Assembly: GCA_963556195.1 (NCBI GenBank)
Contig: CAUVYP010000593.1
Coordinates: 372,001-436,000, forward strand
From: Sepiola atlantica
Taxonomy: Eukaryota > Mollusca > Cephalopoda > Sepiida > Sepiolidae
DNA: 64,000 nt
Reading direction: 5' to 3'
Shown: in pieces, positions 24,266-37,843 of the stretch
Layout of the letters: the number at the start of each line of letters is the position of its first letter
How positions within the stretch are numbered: position 1 is the stretch's first letter
Translations under genes and position numbers: made by a program
Notes under the pieces: model-generated
What the model was told of the DNA's origin: nothing
Database searches by the model: none
What the model saw: the letters and a program-made list of their open reading frames with translations, nothing else

Positions 24266-27200
24266 TTAGCGCGTTTTAAAGTTGATATCGCTTTTGTGTA
24301 TAACTTCCACATTTATTCGAATTGTGCAACGAAACTTTGCACAGATTAGCGAAGTCACATGTTCTACTGAAGTACCAAGTTTCAGAAGTGCAGCTCTTGT
24401 ACTGCCGGAGATATGTCGATACAAACTGAATACGCAAAACATCAACAAAATTTCGCGCGTTTGAAAGTTGATATCGCTTTTGTTTATAACTTCCACATTT
24501 ATTCGAATTGTGCAACGAAACTTTGCAGACAGTCGCGGAGACACATGTTCTACTGAAGTACCAAGTTTCAGAAGTGCAGCTCTTGTACTGCCGGAGATAT
24601 GTCGATACAAACTGAATACGCAAAACATCAACAAAATTTAGCGCGTTTTAAAGTTGATATCGCTTTTGTTTATAACTTCCACATTTATTCGAATTGTGCA
24701 ACGAAACTTTGCACGGATTAGCGGAGTCACATTTTCTACTGAAGTACCAAGTTTCAGATGTGCAGCTCTTGTACTGCCGGAGATATGTCGATACAAACTG
24801 AATACGCAAAACATCAACAAAATTTAGCGCGTTTGAAAGTTGATATCGCTTTTGTTTATAACTTCCACATTTATTCGAATTGTGCAATGAAACTTTGCAC
24901 AGATTAGCGGAGTCACATTTTCTACTGAAGTACCAAGTTTAAGAAGTGCAGCTCTTGTACTGCCGGAGATATGTCGATACAAACTGAATACGCAAAACAT
25001 CAACAAAATTAAGCGCGTTTTAAAGTTGATATCGCTTTTGTTTATAACTTCCACATTTATTCGAATTGTGCAACGAAACTTTGCACAGATTAGCGTAGTC
25101 ACATGTTCTACTGATGTACCAAGTTTCAGAAGTGCAGCTCTTGTACTGCCGGAGATATGTCGATACAAACTGAATACGCAAAACATCAACAAAATTTAGC
25201 GCGTTTTAAAGTTGATATCGCTTTTGTTTATAACTTCCACATTTATTCGAATTGTGCAACGAAACTTTGCAGACAGTCGCGGAGACACATGTTCTACTGA
25301 AGTACCAAGTTTCAGAAGTGCAGCTCTTGTACTGCCGGAGATATGTCGATACAAACTGAATACGCAAAACATCAACAAAATTTAGCGCGTTTTAAAGTTG
25401 ATATCGCTTTTGTTTATAACTTCCACATTTATTCGAATTGTGCAACGAAACTTTGCACAGATTAGCGGAGTCACATGTTCTACTGAAGTCCCAAGTTTCA
25501 GAAGTGCAGCTCTTGTACTGCCGGAGATATGTCGATACAAACTGAATATGCAAAACATCAACAAAATTTAGCGCGTTTGAAAGTTGATATCGCTTTTGTT
25601 TATAACTTCCACATTTATTCGAATTGTGCAACGAAACTTTGCAGACAGTCGCGGAGACACATGTTCTACTGAAGTACCAAGTTTCAGAAGTGCAGCTCTT
25701 GTACTGCCGGAGATATGTCGATACAAACTGAATACGCAAAACATCAACAAAATTTAGCGCGTTTTAAAGTTGATATCGCTTTTGTTTATAACTTCCACAT
25801 TTATTCGAATTGTGCAACGAAACTTTGCAGACAGTCGCGGAGGCACATTTTCTACTGAAGTACCAAGTTTCAGAAGTGCAGCTCTTGTACTGCCGGAGAT
25901 ATGTCGATACAAACTGAATACGCAAAACATCAACAAAATTTAGCGCGTTTTAAAGTTGATATCGCTTTTGTTTATAACTTCCACATTTATTCGAATTGTG
26001 CAACGAAACTTTGCACAGGTTAGCGGTGTCACATTTTCTACTGAAGTACCAAGTTTCAGAAGTGCAGCTCTTGTACTGCCGGAGATATGTCGATACAAAC
26101 TGAATACGCAAAACATCAACAAAATTTAGCGCGTTTGAAAGTTGATATCGCTTTTGTTTATAACTTCCACATTTATTCGAATTGTGCAACGAAACTTTGC
26201 ACAGATTAGCGTAGTCACATGTTCTACTGAAGTACCAAGTTTCAGAAGTGCAGCTCTTGTACTGCCGGAGATATGTCGATACAAACTGAATACGCAAAAC
26301 ATCAACAAAATTTAGCGCGTTTTAAAGTTGATATCGCTTTTGTTTATAACTTCCACATTTATTCGAATTGTGCAACGAAACTTTGCACAGATTAGCGGAG
26401 TCACATGTTCTACTGAAGTACCAAGTTTCAGAAGTGCAGCTCTTGTACTGCCGGAGATATGTCGATACAAACTGAATACGCAAAACATCGACAAAATTTA
26501 GCGCGTTTTAAAGTTGATATCGCTTTTGTTTATAACTTCCACATTTATTCTAATTGTGCAACGAAACTTTACAGACAGTCGCGGAGACACATGTTCCACT
26601 GAAGTACCAAGTTTCAGAAGTGCAGCTCTTGTACTGCCGGAGATATGTCGATACAAACTGAATACGCAAATTATCAACAAAATTGAGCGCGTTTTAAAGT
26701 TGATATCGCTTTTGTTTATAACTTCCACATTTATTCGAATTGTGCAACGAAACTTTGCACAGATTAGCGAAGTCACATGTTCTACTGAAGTACCAAGTTT
26801 CAGAAGTGCAGCTCTTGTACTGCCGGAGATATGTCGATACAAACTGAATACGCAAAACATCAACAAAATGTAGCGCGTTTGAAAGTTGATATCGCTTTTG
26901 TTTATAACTTCCACATTTATTCGAATTGTGCAACGAAACTTTGCAGACAGTCGCGGAGACACATGTTCTACTGAAGTACCAAGTTTCAGAAGTGCAGCTC
27001 TTGTACTGCCGGAGATATGTCGATACAAACTGAATACGCAAAACATCAACAAAATTTAGCGCGTTTTAAAGTTGATATCGCTTTTGTTTATAACTTCCAC
27101 ATTTATTCGAATTGTGCAACGAAACTTTGCAGACAGTCGCGGAGGCACATGTTCTACTGAAGTACCAAGTTGTAGAAGTGCAGCTCTTGTACTGCCGGAG

Positions 27201-27799
27201 ATATGTCGATACAAACTGAATACGCAAAACATCAACAAAATTTAGCGCGTTTTAAAGTTGATATCGCTTTTGTTTGTAACTTCCACATTTATTCGAATTG
27301 TGCAACGAAACTTTGCACAGATTAGCGGAGTCACATTTTCTACTGAAGTACCAAGTTTCAGAAGTGCAGCTCTTGTACTGCCGGAGATATGTCGATACAA
27401 ACTGAATACGCAAAACATCAACAAAATTTAGCGCGTTTGAAAGTTGATATCGCTTTTGTTTATAACTTCCACATTTATTCGAATTGTGCAACGAAACTTT
27501 GCACAGATTAGCGGAGTCACATTTTCTACTGAAGTACCAAGTTTCAGAAGTGCAGCTCTTGTACTGCCGGAGATATGTCGATACAAACTGAATACGCAAA
27601 ACATCAACAAAATTTAGCGCGTTTTAAAGTTGATATCGCTTTTGTTTATAACTTCCACATTTATTCGAATTGTGCAACGAAACTTTGCAGAGAGTCGCGG
27701 ATAGGCCTTTTCTACTGAAGTACCAAGTTTCAGAAGTGCAGCTCTTGTACTGCCGGAGATATGTCGATACAAACTGAATACGCAAAACATCAACAAAAT
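24266..27799. repeat. 19-mer HOR, copy 2 (3,534 bp)
   Basis: Immediately adjacent copy of 20732-24265, with the same order and private marks. The clearest difference is the eleventh monomer (26126): an a-like AGCGTAGTC monomer replaces the s monomer of copy 1 (22592), as if converted from the fifth monomer of the unit. Confidence 0.9.
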
Positions 27800-28729
27800 T
27801 TAGCGCGTTTTAAAGTTGATATCGCTTTTGTTTATAACTTCCACATTTATTCGAATTGTGCAACGAAACTTTGCACAGATTAGCGGAGTCACATTTTCTA
27901 CTGAAGTACCAAGTTTCAGAAGTGCAGCTCTTGTACTGCCGGAGATATGTCGATACAAACTGAATACGCAAAACATCAACAAAATTTAGCGCGTTTTAAA
28001 GTTGATATCGCTTTTGTTTATAACTTCCACATTTATTCGAATTGTGCAACGAAACTTTGCACAGATTAGCGGAGTCACATTTTCTACTGAAGTACCAAGT
28101 TTCAGAAGTGCAGCTCTTGTACTGCCGGAGATATGTCGATACAAACTGAATACGCAAAACATCAACAAAATTTAGCGCGTTTTAAAGTTGATATCGCTTT
28201 TGTATATAACTTCCACATTTATTCGAATTGTGCAACGAAACTTTGCAGACAGTCGCGGATAGGCCTTTTCTACTGAAGTACCAAGTTTCAGAAGTGCAGC
28301 TCTTGTACTGCCGGAGATATGTCGATACAAACTGAATACGCAAAACATCAACAAAATTTAGCGCGTTTTAAAGTTGATATCGCTTTTGTTTATAACTTCC
28401 ACATTTATTCGAATTGTGCAACGAAACTTTGCACAGATTAGCGGAGTCACATTTTCTACTGAAGTACCAAGTTTCAGAAGTGCAGCTCTTGTACTGCCGG
28501 AGATATGTCGATAAAAACTGAATACGCAAAACATCAACAAAATTTAGCGCGTTTTAAAGTTGATATCGCTTTTGTTTATAACTTCCACATTTATTCGAAT
28601 TGTGCAACGAAACTTTGCAGACAGTCGCGGAGACACATGTTCTACTGAAGTACCAAGTTTCAGAAGTGCAGCTCTTGTACTGCCGGAGATATGTCGATAC
28701 AAACTGAATACGCAAAACATCAACAAAAT
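27800..28729. repeat. Five-monomer linker n-n-e-n-s
   Basis: Five ordinary monomers between the second and third 19-mer-like units. The n-n-e part resembles the end of the preceding unit (27242-27799), so the linker may be a 3-mer end duplication plus two more monomers. The e monomer at 28172 has the private change GTATATAAC and is the last TAGGCC monomer in the window. Confidence 0.75.
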
Positions 28730-31700
28730 TTAGCGCGTTTTAAAGTTGATATCGCTTTTGTTTATAACTTCCACATTTATTCGAATTGTGCAACGAAACT
28801 TTGCACAGATTAGCGGAGTCACATGTTCTACTGAAGTACCAAGTTTCAGAAGTGCAGCTCTTGTACTGCCGGAGATATGTCGATACAAACTGAATACGCA
28901 AAACATCAACAAAATTTCGCGCGTTTGAAAGTTGATATCGCTTTTGTTTATAACTTCCACATTTATTCGAATTGTGCAACGAAACTTTGCAGACAGTCGC
29001 GGAGACACATGTTCTACTGAAGTACCAAGTTTCAGAAGTGCAGCTCTTGTACTGCCGGAGATATGTCGATACAAACTGAATACGCAAAACATCAACAAAA
29101 TTTAGCGCGTTTTAAAGTTGATATCGCTTTTGTGTATAACTTCCACATTTATTCGAATTGTGCAACGAAACTTTGCACAGATTAGCGGAGTCACATTTTC
29201 TACTGAAGTACCAAGTTTCAGATGTGCAGCTCTTGTACTGCCGGAGATATGTCGATACAAACTGAATACGCAAAACATCAACAAAATTTAGCGCGTTTGA
29301 AAGTTGATATCGCTTTTGTTTATAACTTCCACATTTATTCGAATTGTGCAATGAAACTTTGCACAGATTAGCGGAGTCACATTTTCTACTGAAGTACCAA
29401 GTTTCAGAAGTGCAGCTCTTGTACTGCCGGAGATATGTCGATACAAACTGAATACGCAAAACATCAACAAAATTAAGCGCGTTTTAAAGTTGATATCGCT
29501 TTTGTTTATAACTTCCACATTTATTCGAATTGTGCAACGAAACTTTGCACAGATTAGCGTAGTCACATGTTCTACTGAAGTACCAAGTTTCAGAAGTGCA
29601 GCTCTTGTACTGCCGGAGATATGTCGATACAAACTGAATACGCAAAACATCAACAAAATTTAGCGCGTTTTAAAGTTGATATCGCTTTTGTTTATAACTT
29701 CCACATTTATTCGAATTGTGCAACGAAACTTTGCAGACAGTCGCGGAGACACATGGTCTACTGAAGTACCAAGTTTCAGAAGTGCAGCTCTTGTACTGCC
29801 GGAAATATGTCGATACAAACTGAATACGCAAAACATCAACAAAATTTAGCGCGTTTTAAAGTTGATATCGCTTTTGTTTATAACTTCCACATTTATTCGA
29901 ATTGTGCAACGAAACTTTGCACAGATTAGCGGAGTCACATGTTCTACTGAAGTCCCAAGTTTCAGAAGTGCAGCTCTTGTACTGCCGGAGATATGTCGAT
30001 ACAAACTGAATACGCAAAACATCAACAAAATTTAGCGCGTTTGAAAGTTGATATCGCTTTTGTTTATAACTTCCACATTTATTCGAATTGTGCAACGAAA
30101 CTTTGCAGACAGTCGCGGAGACACATGTTCTACTGAAGTACCAAGTTTCAGAAGTGCAGCTCTTGTACTGCCGGAGATATGTCGATACAAACTGAATACG
30201 CAAAACATCAACAAAATTTAGCGCGTTTTAAAGTTGATATCGCTTTTGTTTATAACTTCCACATTTATTCGAATTGTGCAACGAAACTTTGCAGACAGTC
30301 GCGGAGGCACATTTTCTACTGAAGTACCAAGTTTCAGAAGTGCAGCTCTTGTACTGCCGGAGATATGTCGATACAAACTGAATACGCAAAACATCAACAA
30401 AATTTAGCGCGTTTTAAAGTTGATATCGCTTTTGTTTATAACTTCCACATTTATTCGAATTGTGCAACGAAACTTTGCACAGATTAGCGGAGTCACATTT
30501 TCTACTGAAGTACCAAGTTTCAGAAGTGCAGCTCTTGTACTGCCGGAGATATGTCGATACAAACTGAATACGCAAAACATCAACAAAATTTAGCGCGTTT
30601 TAAAGTTGATATCGCTTTTGTTTATAACTTCCACATTTATTCGAATTGTGCAACGAAACTTTGCAGACAGTCGCGGAGACACATGTTCTACTGAAGTACC
30701 AAGTTTCAGAAGTGCAGCTCTTGTACTGCCGGAGATATGTCGATACAAACTGAATACGCAAAACATCAACAAAATTTAGCGCGTTTTAAAGTTGATATCG
30801 CTTTTGTTTATAACTTCCACATTTATTCGAATTGTGCAACGAAACTTTGCACAGATTAGCGGAGTCACATGTTCTACTGAAGTACCAAGTTTCAGAAGTG
30901 CAGCTCTTGTACTGCCGGAGATATGTCGATACAAACTGAATACGCAAAACATCGACAAAATTTAGCGCGTTTTAAAGTTGATATCGCTTTTGTTTATAAC
31001 TTCCACATTTATTCGAATTGTGCAACGAAACTTTACAGACAGTCGCGGAGACACATGTTCCACTGAAGTACCAAGTTTCAGAAGTGCAGCTCTTGTACTG
31101 CCGGAGATATGTCGATACAAACTGAATACGCAAATTATCAACAAAATTTAGCGCGTTTTAAAGTTGATATCGCTTTTGTTTATAACTTCCACATTTATTC
31201 GAATTGTGCAACGAAACTTTGCACAGATTAGCGAAGTCACATGTTCTACTGAAGTACCAAGTTTCAGAAGTGCAGCTCTTGTACTGCCGGAGATATGTCG
31301 ATACAAACTGAATACGCAAAACATCAACAAAATTTAGCGCGTTTTAAAGTTGATATCGCTTTTGTTTATAACTTCCACATTTATTCGAATTGTGCAACGA
31401 AACTTTGCAGACAGTCGCGGAGGCACATGTTCTACTGAAGTACCAAGTTTCAGAAGTGCAGCTCTTGTACTGCCGGAGATATGTCGATACAAACTGAATA
31501 CGCAAAACATCAACAAAATTTAGCGCGTTTTAAAGTTGATATCGCTTTTGTTTATAACTTCCACATTTATTCGAATTGTGCAACGAAACTTTGCACAGAT
31601 TAGCGGAGTCACATTTTCTACTGAAGTACTAAGTTTCAGAAGTGCAGCTCTTGTACTGCCGGAGATATGTCGATACAAACTGAATACGCAAAACATCAAC

Positions 31701-33379
31701 AAAATTTAGCGCGTTTTAAAGTTGATATCGCTTTTGTTTATAACTTCCACATTTATTCGAATTGTGCAACGAAACTTTGCAGACAGTCGCGGAGACACAT
31801 GTTCTACTGAAGTACCAAGTTTCAGAAGTGCAGCTCTTGTACTGCCGGAGATATGTCGATACAAACTGAATACGCAAAACATCAACAAAATTTAGCGCGT
31901 TTTAAAGTTGATATCGCTTTTGTTTATAACTTCCACATTTATTCGAATTGTGCAACGAAACTTTGCACAGATTAGCGGAGTCACATGTTCTACTGAAGTA
32001 CCAAGTTTCAGAAGTGCAGCTCTTGTACTGCCGGAGATATGTCGATACAAACTGAATACGCAAAACATCGACAAAATTTAGCGCGTTTTAAAGTTGATAT
32101 CGCTTTTGTTTATAACTTCCACATTTATTCGAATTGTGCAACGAAACTTTACAGACAGTCGCGGAGACACATGTTCCACTGAAGTACCAAGTTTCAGAAG
32201 TGCAGCTCTTGTACTGCCGGAGATATGTCGATACAAACTGAATACGCAAATTATCAACAAAATTTAGCGCGTTTTAAAGTTGATATCGCTTTTGTTTATA
32301 ACTTCCACATTTATTCGAATTGTGCAACGAAACTTTGCACAGATTAGCGAAGTCACATGTTCTACTGAAGTACCAAGTTTCAGAAGTGCAGCTCTTGTAC
32401 TGCCGGAGATATGTCGATACAAACTGAATACGCAAAACATCAACAAAATTTAGCGCGTTTGAAAGTTGATATCGCTTTTGTTTATAACTTCCACATTTAT
32501 TCGAATTGTGCAACGAAACTTTGCAGACAGTCGCGGAGACACATGTTCTACTGAAGTACCAAGTTTCAGAAGTGCAGCTCTTGTACTGCCGGAGATATGT
32601 CGATACAAACTGAATACGCAAAACATCAACAAAATTTAGCGCGTTTTAAAGTTGATATCGCTTTTGTTTATAACTTCCACATTTATTCGAATTGTGCAAC
32701 GAAACTTTGCAGACAGTCGCGGAGGCACATGTTCTACTGAAGTACCAAGTTTCAGAAGTGCAGCTCTTGTACTGCCGGAGATATGTCGATACAAACTGAA
32801 TACGCAAAACATCAACAAAATTTAGCGCGTTTTAAAGTTGATATCGCTTTTGTTTATAACTTCCACATTTATTCGAATTGTGCAACGAAACTTTGCACAG
32901 ATTAGCGGAGTCACATGTTCTACTGAAGTACCAAGTTTCAGAAGTGCAGCTCTTGTACTGCCGGAGATATGTCGATACAAACTGAATACGCAAAACATCA
33001 ACAAAATTTAGCGCGTTTGAAAGTTGATATCGCTTTTGTTTATAACTTCCACATTTATTCGAATTGTGCAACGAAACTTTGCACAGATTAGCGGAGTCAC
33101 ATTTTCTACTGAAGTACCAAGTTTCAGAAGTGCAGCTCTTGTACTGCCGGAGATATGTCGATACAAACTGAATACGCAAAACATCAACAAAATTTAGCGC
33201 GTTTTAAAGTTGATATCGCTTTTGTTTATAACTTCCACATTTATTCGAATTGTGCAACGAAACTTTACAGACAGTCGCGGAGACACATGTTCCACTGAAG
33301 TACCAAGTTTCAGAAGTGCAGCTCTTGTACTGCCGGAGATATGTCGATACAAACTGAATACGCAAAACATCAACAAAAT
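28730..33379. repeat. 19-mer-like HOR, expanded copy 3 (25 monomers)
   Basis: It opens a-s-n-n-a-s-a-s-q-n-s-a-s-a like the two 19-mers, with TTTCGCGCG at 28916, CAGATGTGC and AGCGTAGTC retained. It then repeats s-a-s-a (30590-31333) at 31706-32449, 1,116 bp apart, before ending s-p-a-n-s. Expansion by an internal 6-mer exchange explains most of its extra length. Confidence 0.82.
32636..32821. repeat. Reference B-type monomer, subtype p
   Basis: Box 1 is GACAGTCG and box 2 is GGCACATGTTC. About 23 copies were found, the first at 23522 and none before it. From 40 kb onward it heads the 4-mer p-n-n-n or p-n-n-a. The restriction to the right of the window points to local birth and spread. Confidence 0.9.
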
Positions 33380-34123
33380 TTAGCGCGTTTTAAAGTTGAT
33401 ATCGCTTTTGTGTATAACTTCCACATTTATTCGAATTGTGCAACGAAACTTTGCACAGATTAGCGAAGTCACATGTTCTACTGAAGTACCAAGTTTCAGA
33501 AGTGCAGCTCTTGTACTGCCGGAGATATGTCGATACAAACTGAATACGCAAAACATCAACAAAATTTCGCGCGTTTGAAAGTTGATATCGCTTTTGTTTA
33601 TAACTTCCACATTTATTCGAATTGTGCAACGAAACTTTGCACAGATTAGCGGAGTCACATTTTCTACTGAAGTACCAAGTTTCAGATGTGCAGCTCTTGT
33701 ACTGCCGGAGATATGTCGATACAAACTGAATACGCAAAACATCAACAAAATTTAGCGCGTTTGAAAGTTGATATCGCTTTTGTTTATAACTTCCACATTT
33801 ATTCGAATTGTGCAACGAAACTTTGCACAGATTAGCGGAGTCACATTTTCTACTGAAGTACCAAGTTTCAGAAGTGCAGCTCTTGTACTGCCGGAGATAT
33901 GTCGATACAAACTGAATACGCAAAACATCAACAAAATTAAGCGCGTTTTAAAGTTGATATCGCTTTTGTTTATAACTTCCACATTTATTCGAATTGTGCA
34001 ACGAAACTTTGCACAGATTAGCGTAGTCACATGTTCTACTGAAGTACCAAGTTTCAGAAGTGCAGCTCTTGTACTGCCGGAGATATGTCGATACAAACTT
34101 AATACGCAAAACATCAACAAAAT

Positions 34124-35983
34124 TTAGCGCGTTTTAAAGTTGATATCGCTTTTGTTTATAACTTCCACATTTATTCGAATTGTGCAACGAAACTTTGCAG
34201 ACAGTCGCGGAGACACATGTTCTACTGAAGTACCAAGTTTCAGAAGTGCAGCTCTTGTACTGCCGGAGATATGTCGATACAAACTGAATACGCAAAACAT
34301 CAACAAAATTTAGCGCGTTTTAAAGTTGATATCGCTTTTGTTTATAACTTCCACATTTATTCGAATTGTGCAACGAAACTTTGCACAGATTAGCGGAGTC
34401 ACATGTTCTACTGAAGTCCCAAGTTTCAGAAGTGCAGCTCTTGTACTGCCGGAGATATGTCGATACAAACTGAATACGCAAAACATCAACAAAATTTAGC
34501 GCGTTTGAAAGTTGATATCGCTTTTGTTTATAACTTCCACATTTATTCGAATTGTGCAACGAAACTTTGCAGACAGTCGCGGAGACACATGTTCTACTGA
34601 AGTACCAAGTTTCAGAAGTGCAGCTCTTGTACTACCGGAGATATGTCGATACAAACTGAATACGCAAAACATCAACAAAATTTAGCGCGTTTTAAAGTTG
34701 ATATCGCTTTTGTTTATAACTTCCACATTTATTCGAATTGTGCAACGAAACTTTGCAGACAGTCGCGGAGGCACATTTTCTACTGAAGTACCAAGTTTCA
34801 GAAGTGCAGCTCTTGTACTGCCGGAGATATGTCGATACAAACTGAATACGCAAAACATCAACAAAATTTAGCGCGTTTTAAAGTTGATATCGCTTTTGTT
34901 TATAACTTCCACATTTATTCGAATTGTGCAACGAAACTTTGCACAGATTAGCGGAGTCACATTTTCTACTGAAGTACCAAGTTTCAGAAGTGCAGCTCTT
35001 GTACTGCCGGAGATATGTCGATACAAACTGAATACGCAAAACATCAACAAAATTTAGCGCGTTTTAAAGTTGATATCGCTTTTGTTTATAACTTCCACAT
35101 TTATTCGAATTGTGCAACGAAACTTTGCAGACAGTCGCGGAGACACATGTTCTACTGAAGTACCAAGTTTCAGAAGTGCAGCTCTTGTACTGCCGGAGAT
35201 ATGTCGATACAAACTGAATACGCAAAACATCAACAAAATTTAGCGCGTTTTAAAGTTGATATCGCTTTTGTTTATAACTTCCACATTTATTCGAATTGTG
35301 CAACGAAACTTTGCACAGATTAGCGGAGTCACATGTTGTACTGAAGTACCAAGTTTCAGAAGTGCAGCTCTTGTACTGCCGGAGATATGTCGATACAAAC
35401 TGAATACGCAAAACATCGACAAAATTTAGCGCGTTTTAAAGTTGATATCGCTTTTGTTTATAACTTCCACATTTATTCGAATTGTGCAACGAAACTTTAC
35501 AGACAGTCGCGGAGACACATGTTCCACTGAAGTACCAAGTTTCAGAAGTGCAGCTCTTGTACTGCCGGAGATATGTCGATACAAACTGAATACGCAAATT
35601 ATCAACAACATTTAGCGCGTTTTAAAGTTGATATCGCTTTTGTTTATAACTTCCACATTTATTCGAATTGTGCAACGAAACTTTGCACAGATTAGCGAAG
35701 TCACATGTTCTACTGAAGTACCAAGTTTCAGAAGTGCAGCTCTTGTACTGCCGGAGATATGTCGATACAAACTGAATACGCAAAACATCAACAAAATTTA
35801 GCGCGTTTGAAAGTTGATATCGCTTTTGTTTATAACTTCCACATTTATTCGAATTGTGCAACGAAACTTTGCAGACAGTCGCGGAGACACATGTTCTACT
35901 GAAGTACCAAGTTTCAGAAGTGCAGCTCTTGTACTGCCGGAGATATGTCGATACAAACTGAATACGCAAAACATCAACAAAAT
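34124..35983. repeat. 10-mer tandem duplication, left copy (1,860 bp)
   Basis: Order is s-a-s-q-n-s-a-s-a-s. The second monomer has AAGTCCCAAG, the eighth has TTTACAGAC with CCACTG and tail ATTATC, and the ninth has AGCGAAGTC. The same marks recur at the same places in the right copy. Confidence 0.88.
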
Positions 35984-37843
35984 TTAGCGCGTTTTAAAGT
36001 TGATATCGCTTTTGTTTATAACTTCCACATTTATTCGAATTGTGCAACGAAACTTTGCAGACAGTCGCGGAGACACATGTTCTACTGATGTACCAAGTTT
36101 CAGAAGTGCAGCTCTTGTACTGCCGGAGATATGTCGATACAAACTGAATACGCAAAACATCAACAAAATTTAGCGCGTTTTAAAGTTGATATCGCTTTTG
36201 TTTATAACTTCCACATTTATTCGAATTGTGCAACGAAACTTTGCACAGATTAGCGGAGTCACATGTTCTACTGAAGTCCCAAGTTTCAGAAGTGCAGCTC
36301 TTGTACTGCCGGAGATATGTCGATACAAACTGAATACGCAAAACATCAACAAAATTTAGCGCGTTTGAAAGTTGATATCGCTTTTGTTTATAACTTCCAC
36401 ATTTATTCGAATTGTGCAACGAAACTTTGCAGACAGTCGCGGAGACACATGTTCTACTGAAGTACCAAGTTTCAGAAGTGCAGCTCTTGTACTGCCGGAG
36501 ATATGTCGATACAAACTGAATACGCAAAACATCAACAAAATTTAGCGCGTTTTAAAGTTGATATCGCTTTTGTTTATAACTTCCACATTTATTCGAATTG
36601 TGCAACGAAACTTTGCAGACAGTCGCGGAGGCACATTTTCTACTGAAGTACCAAGTTTCAGAAGTGCAGCTCTTGTACTGCCGGAGATATGTCGATACAA
36701 ACTGAATACGCAAAACATCAACAAAATTTAGCGCGTTTTAAAGTTGATATCGCTTTTGTTTATAACTTCCACATTTATTCGAATTGTGCAACGAAACTTT
36801 GCACAGATTAGCGGAGTCACATTTTCTACTGAAGTACTAAGTTTCAGAAGTGCAGCTCTTGTACTGCCGGAGATATGTCGATACAAACTGAATACGCAAA
36901 ACATCAACAAAATTTAGCGCGTTTTAAAGTTGATATCGCTTTTGTTTATAACTTCCACATTTATTCGAATTGTGCAACGAAACTTTGCAGACAGTCGCGG
37001 AGACACATGTTCTACTGAAGTACCAAGTTTCAGAAGTGCAGCTCTTGTACTGCCGGAGATATGTCGATACAAACTGAATACGCAAAACATCAACAAAATT
37101 TAGCGCGTTTTAAAGTTGATATCGCTTTTGTTTATAACTTCCACATTTATTCGAATTGTGCAACGAAACTTTGCACAGATTAGCGGAGTCACATGTTCTA
37201 CTGAAGTACCAAGTTTCAGAAGTGCAGCTCTTGTACTGCCGGAGATATGTCGATACAAACTGAATACGCAAAACATCGACAAAATTTAGCGCGTTTTAAA
37301 GTTGATATCGCTTTTGTTTATAACTTCCACATTTATTCGAATTGTGCAACGAAACTTTACAGACAGTCGCGGAGACACATGTTCCACTGAAGTACCAAGT
37401 TTCAGAAGTGCAGCTCTTGTACTGCCGGAGATATGTCGATACAAACTGAATACGCAAATTATCAACAAAATTTAGCGCGTTTTAAAGTTGATATCGCTTT
37501 TGTTTATAACTTCCACATTTATTCGAATTGTGCAACGAAACTTTGCACAGATTAGCGAAGTCACATGTTCTACTGAAGTACCAAGTTTCAGAAGTGCAGC
37601 TCTTGTACTGCCGGAGATATGTCGATACAAACTGAATACGCAAAACATCAACAAAATTTAGCGCGTTTGAAAGTTGATATCGCTTTTGTTTATAACTTCC
37701 ACATTTATTCGAATTGTGCAACGAAACTTTGCAGACAGTCGCGGAGACACATGTTCTACTGAAGTACCAAGTTTCAGAAGTGCAGCTCTTGTACTGCCGG
37801 AGATATGTCGATACAAACTGAATACGCAAAACATCAACAAAAT
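35984..37843. repeat. 10-mer tandem duplication, right copy (1,860 bp)
   Basis: Adjacent copy of 34124-35983 with the same ten monomers in order. Small differences include CTGATGTACC in the first monomer and AGTACTAAG in the n monomer (36728). Confidence 0.88.

Larger units (their letters stand above)
33380..37843. repeat. 19-mer-like HOR, copy 4, with internal 10-mer pair
   Basis: It opens a-n-n-a, lacking the TTTCGCGCG s monomer as such: the head TTTCGCGCG is joined to an n monomer body with CAGATGTGC at 33566, which suggests deletion of one monomer by crossover. It continues with two tandem 10-mers of order s-a-s-q-n-s-a-s-a-s. Confidence 0.82.
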
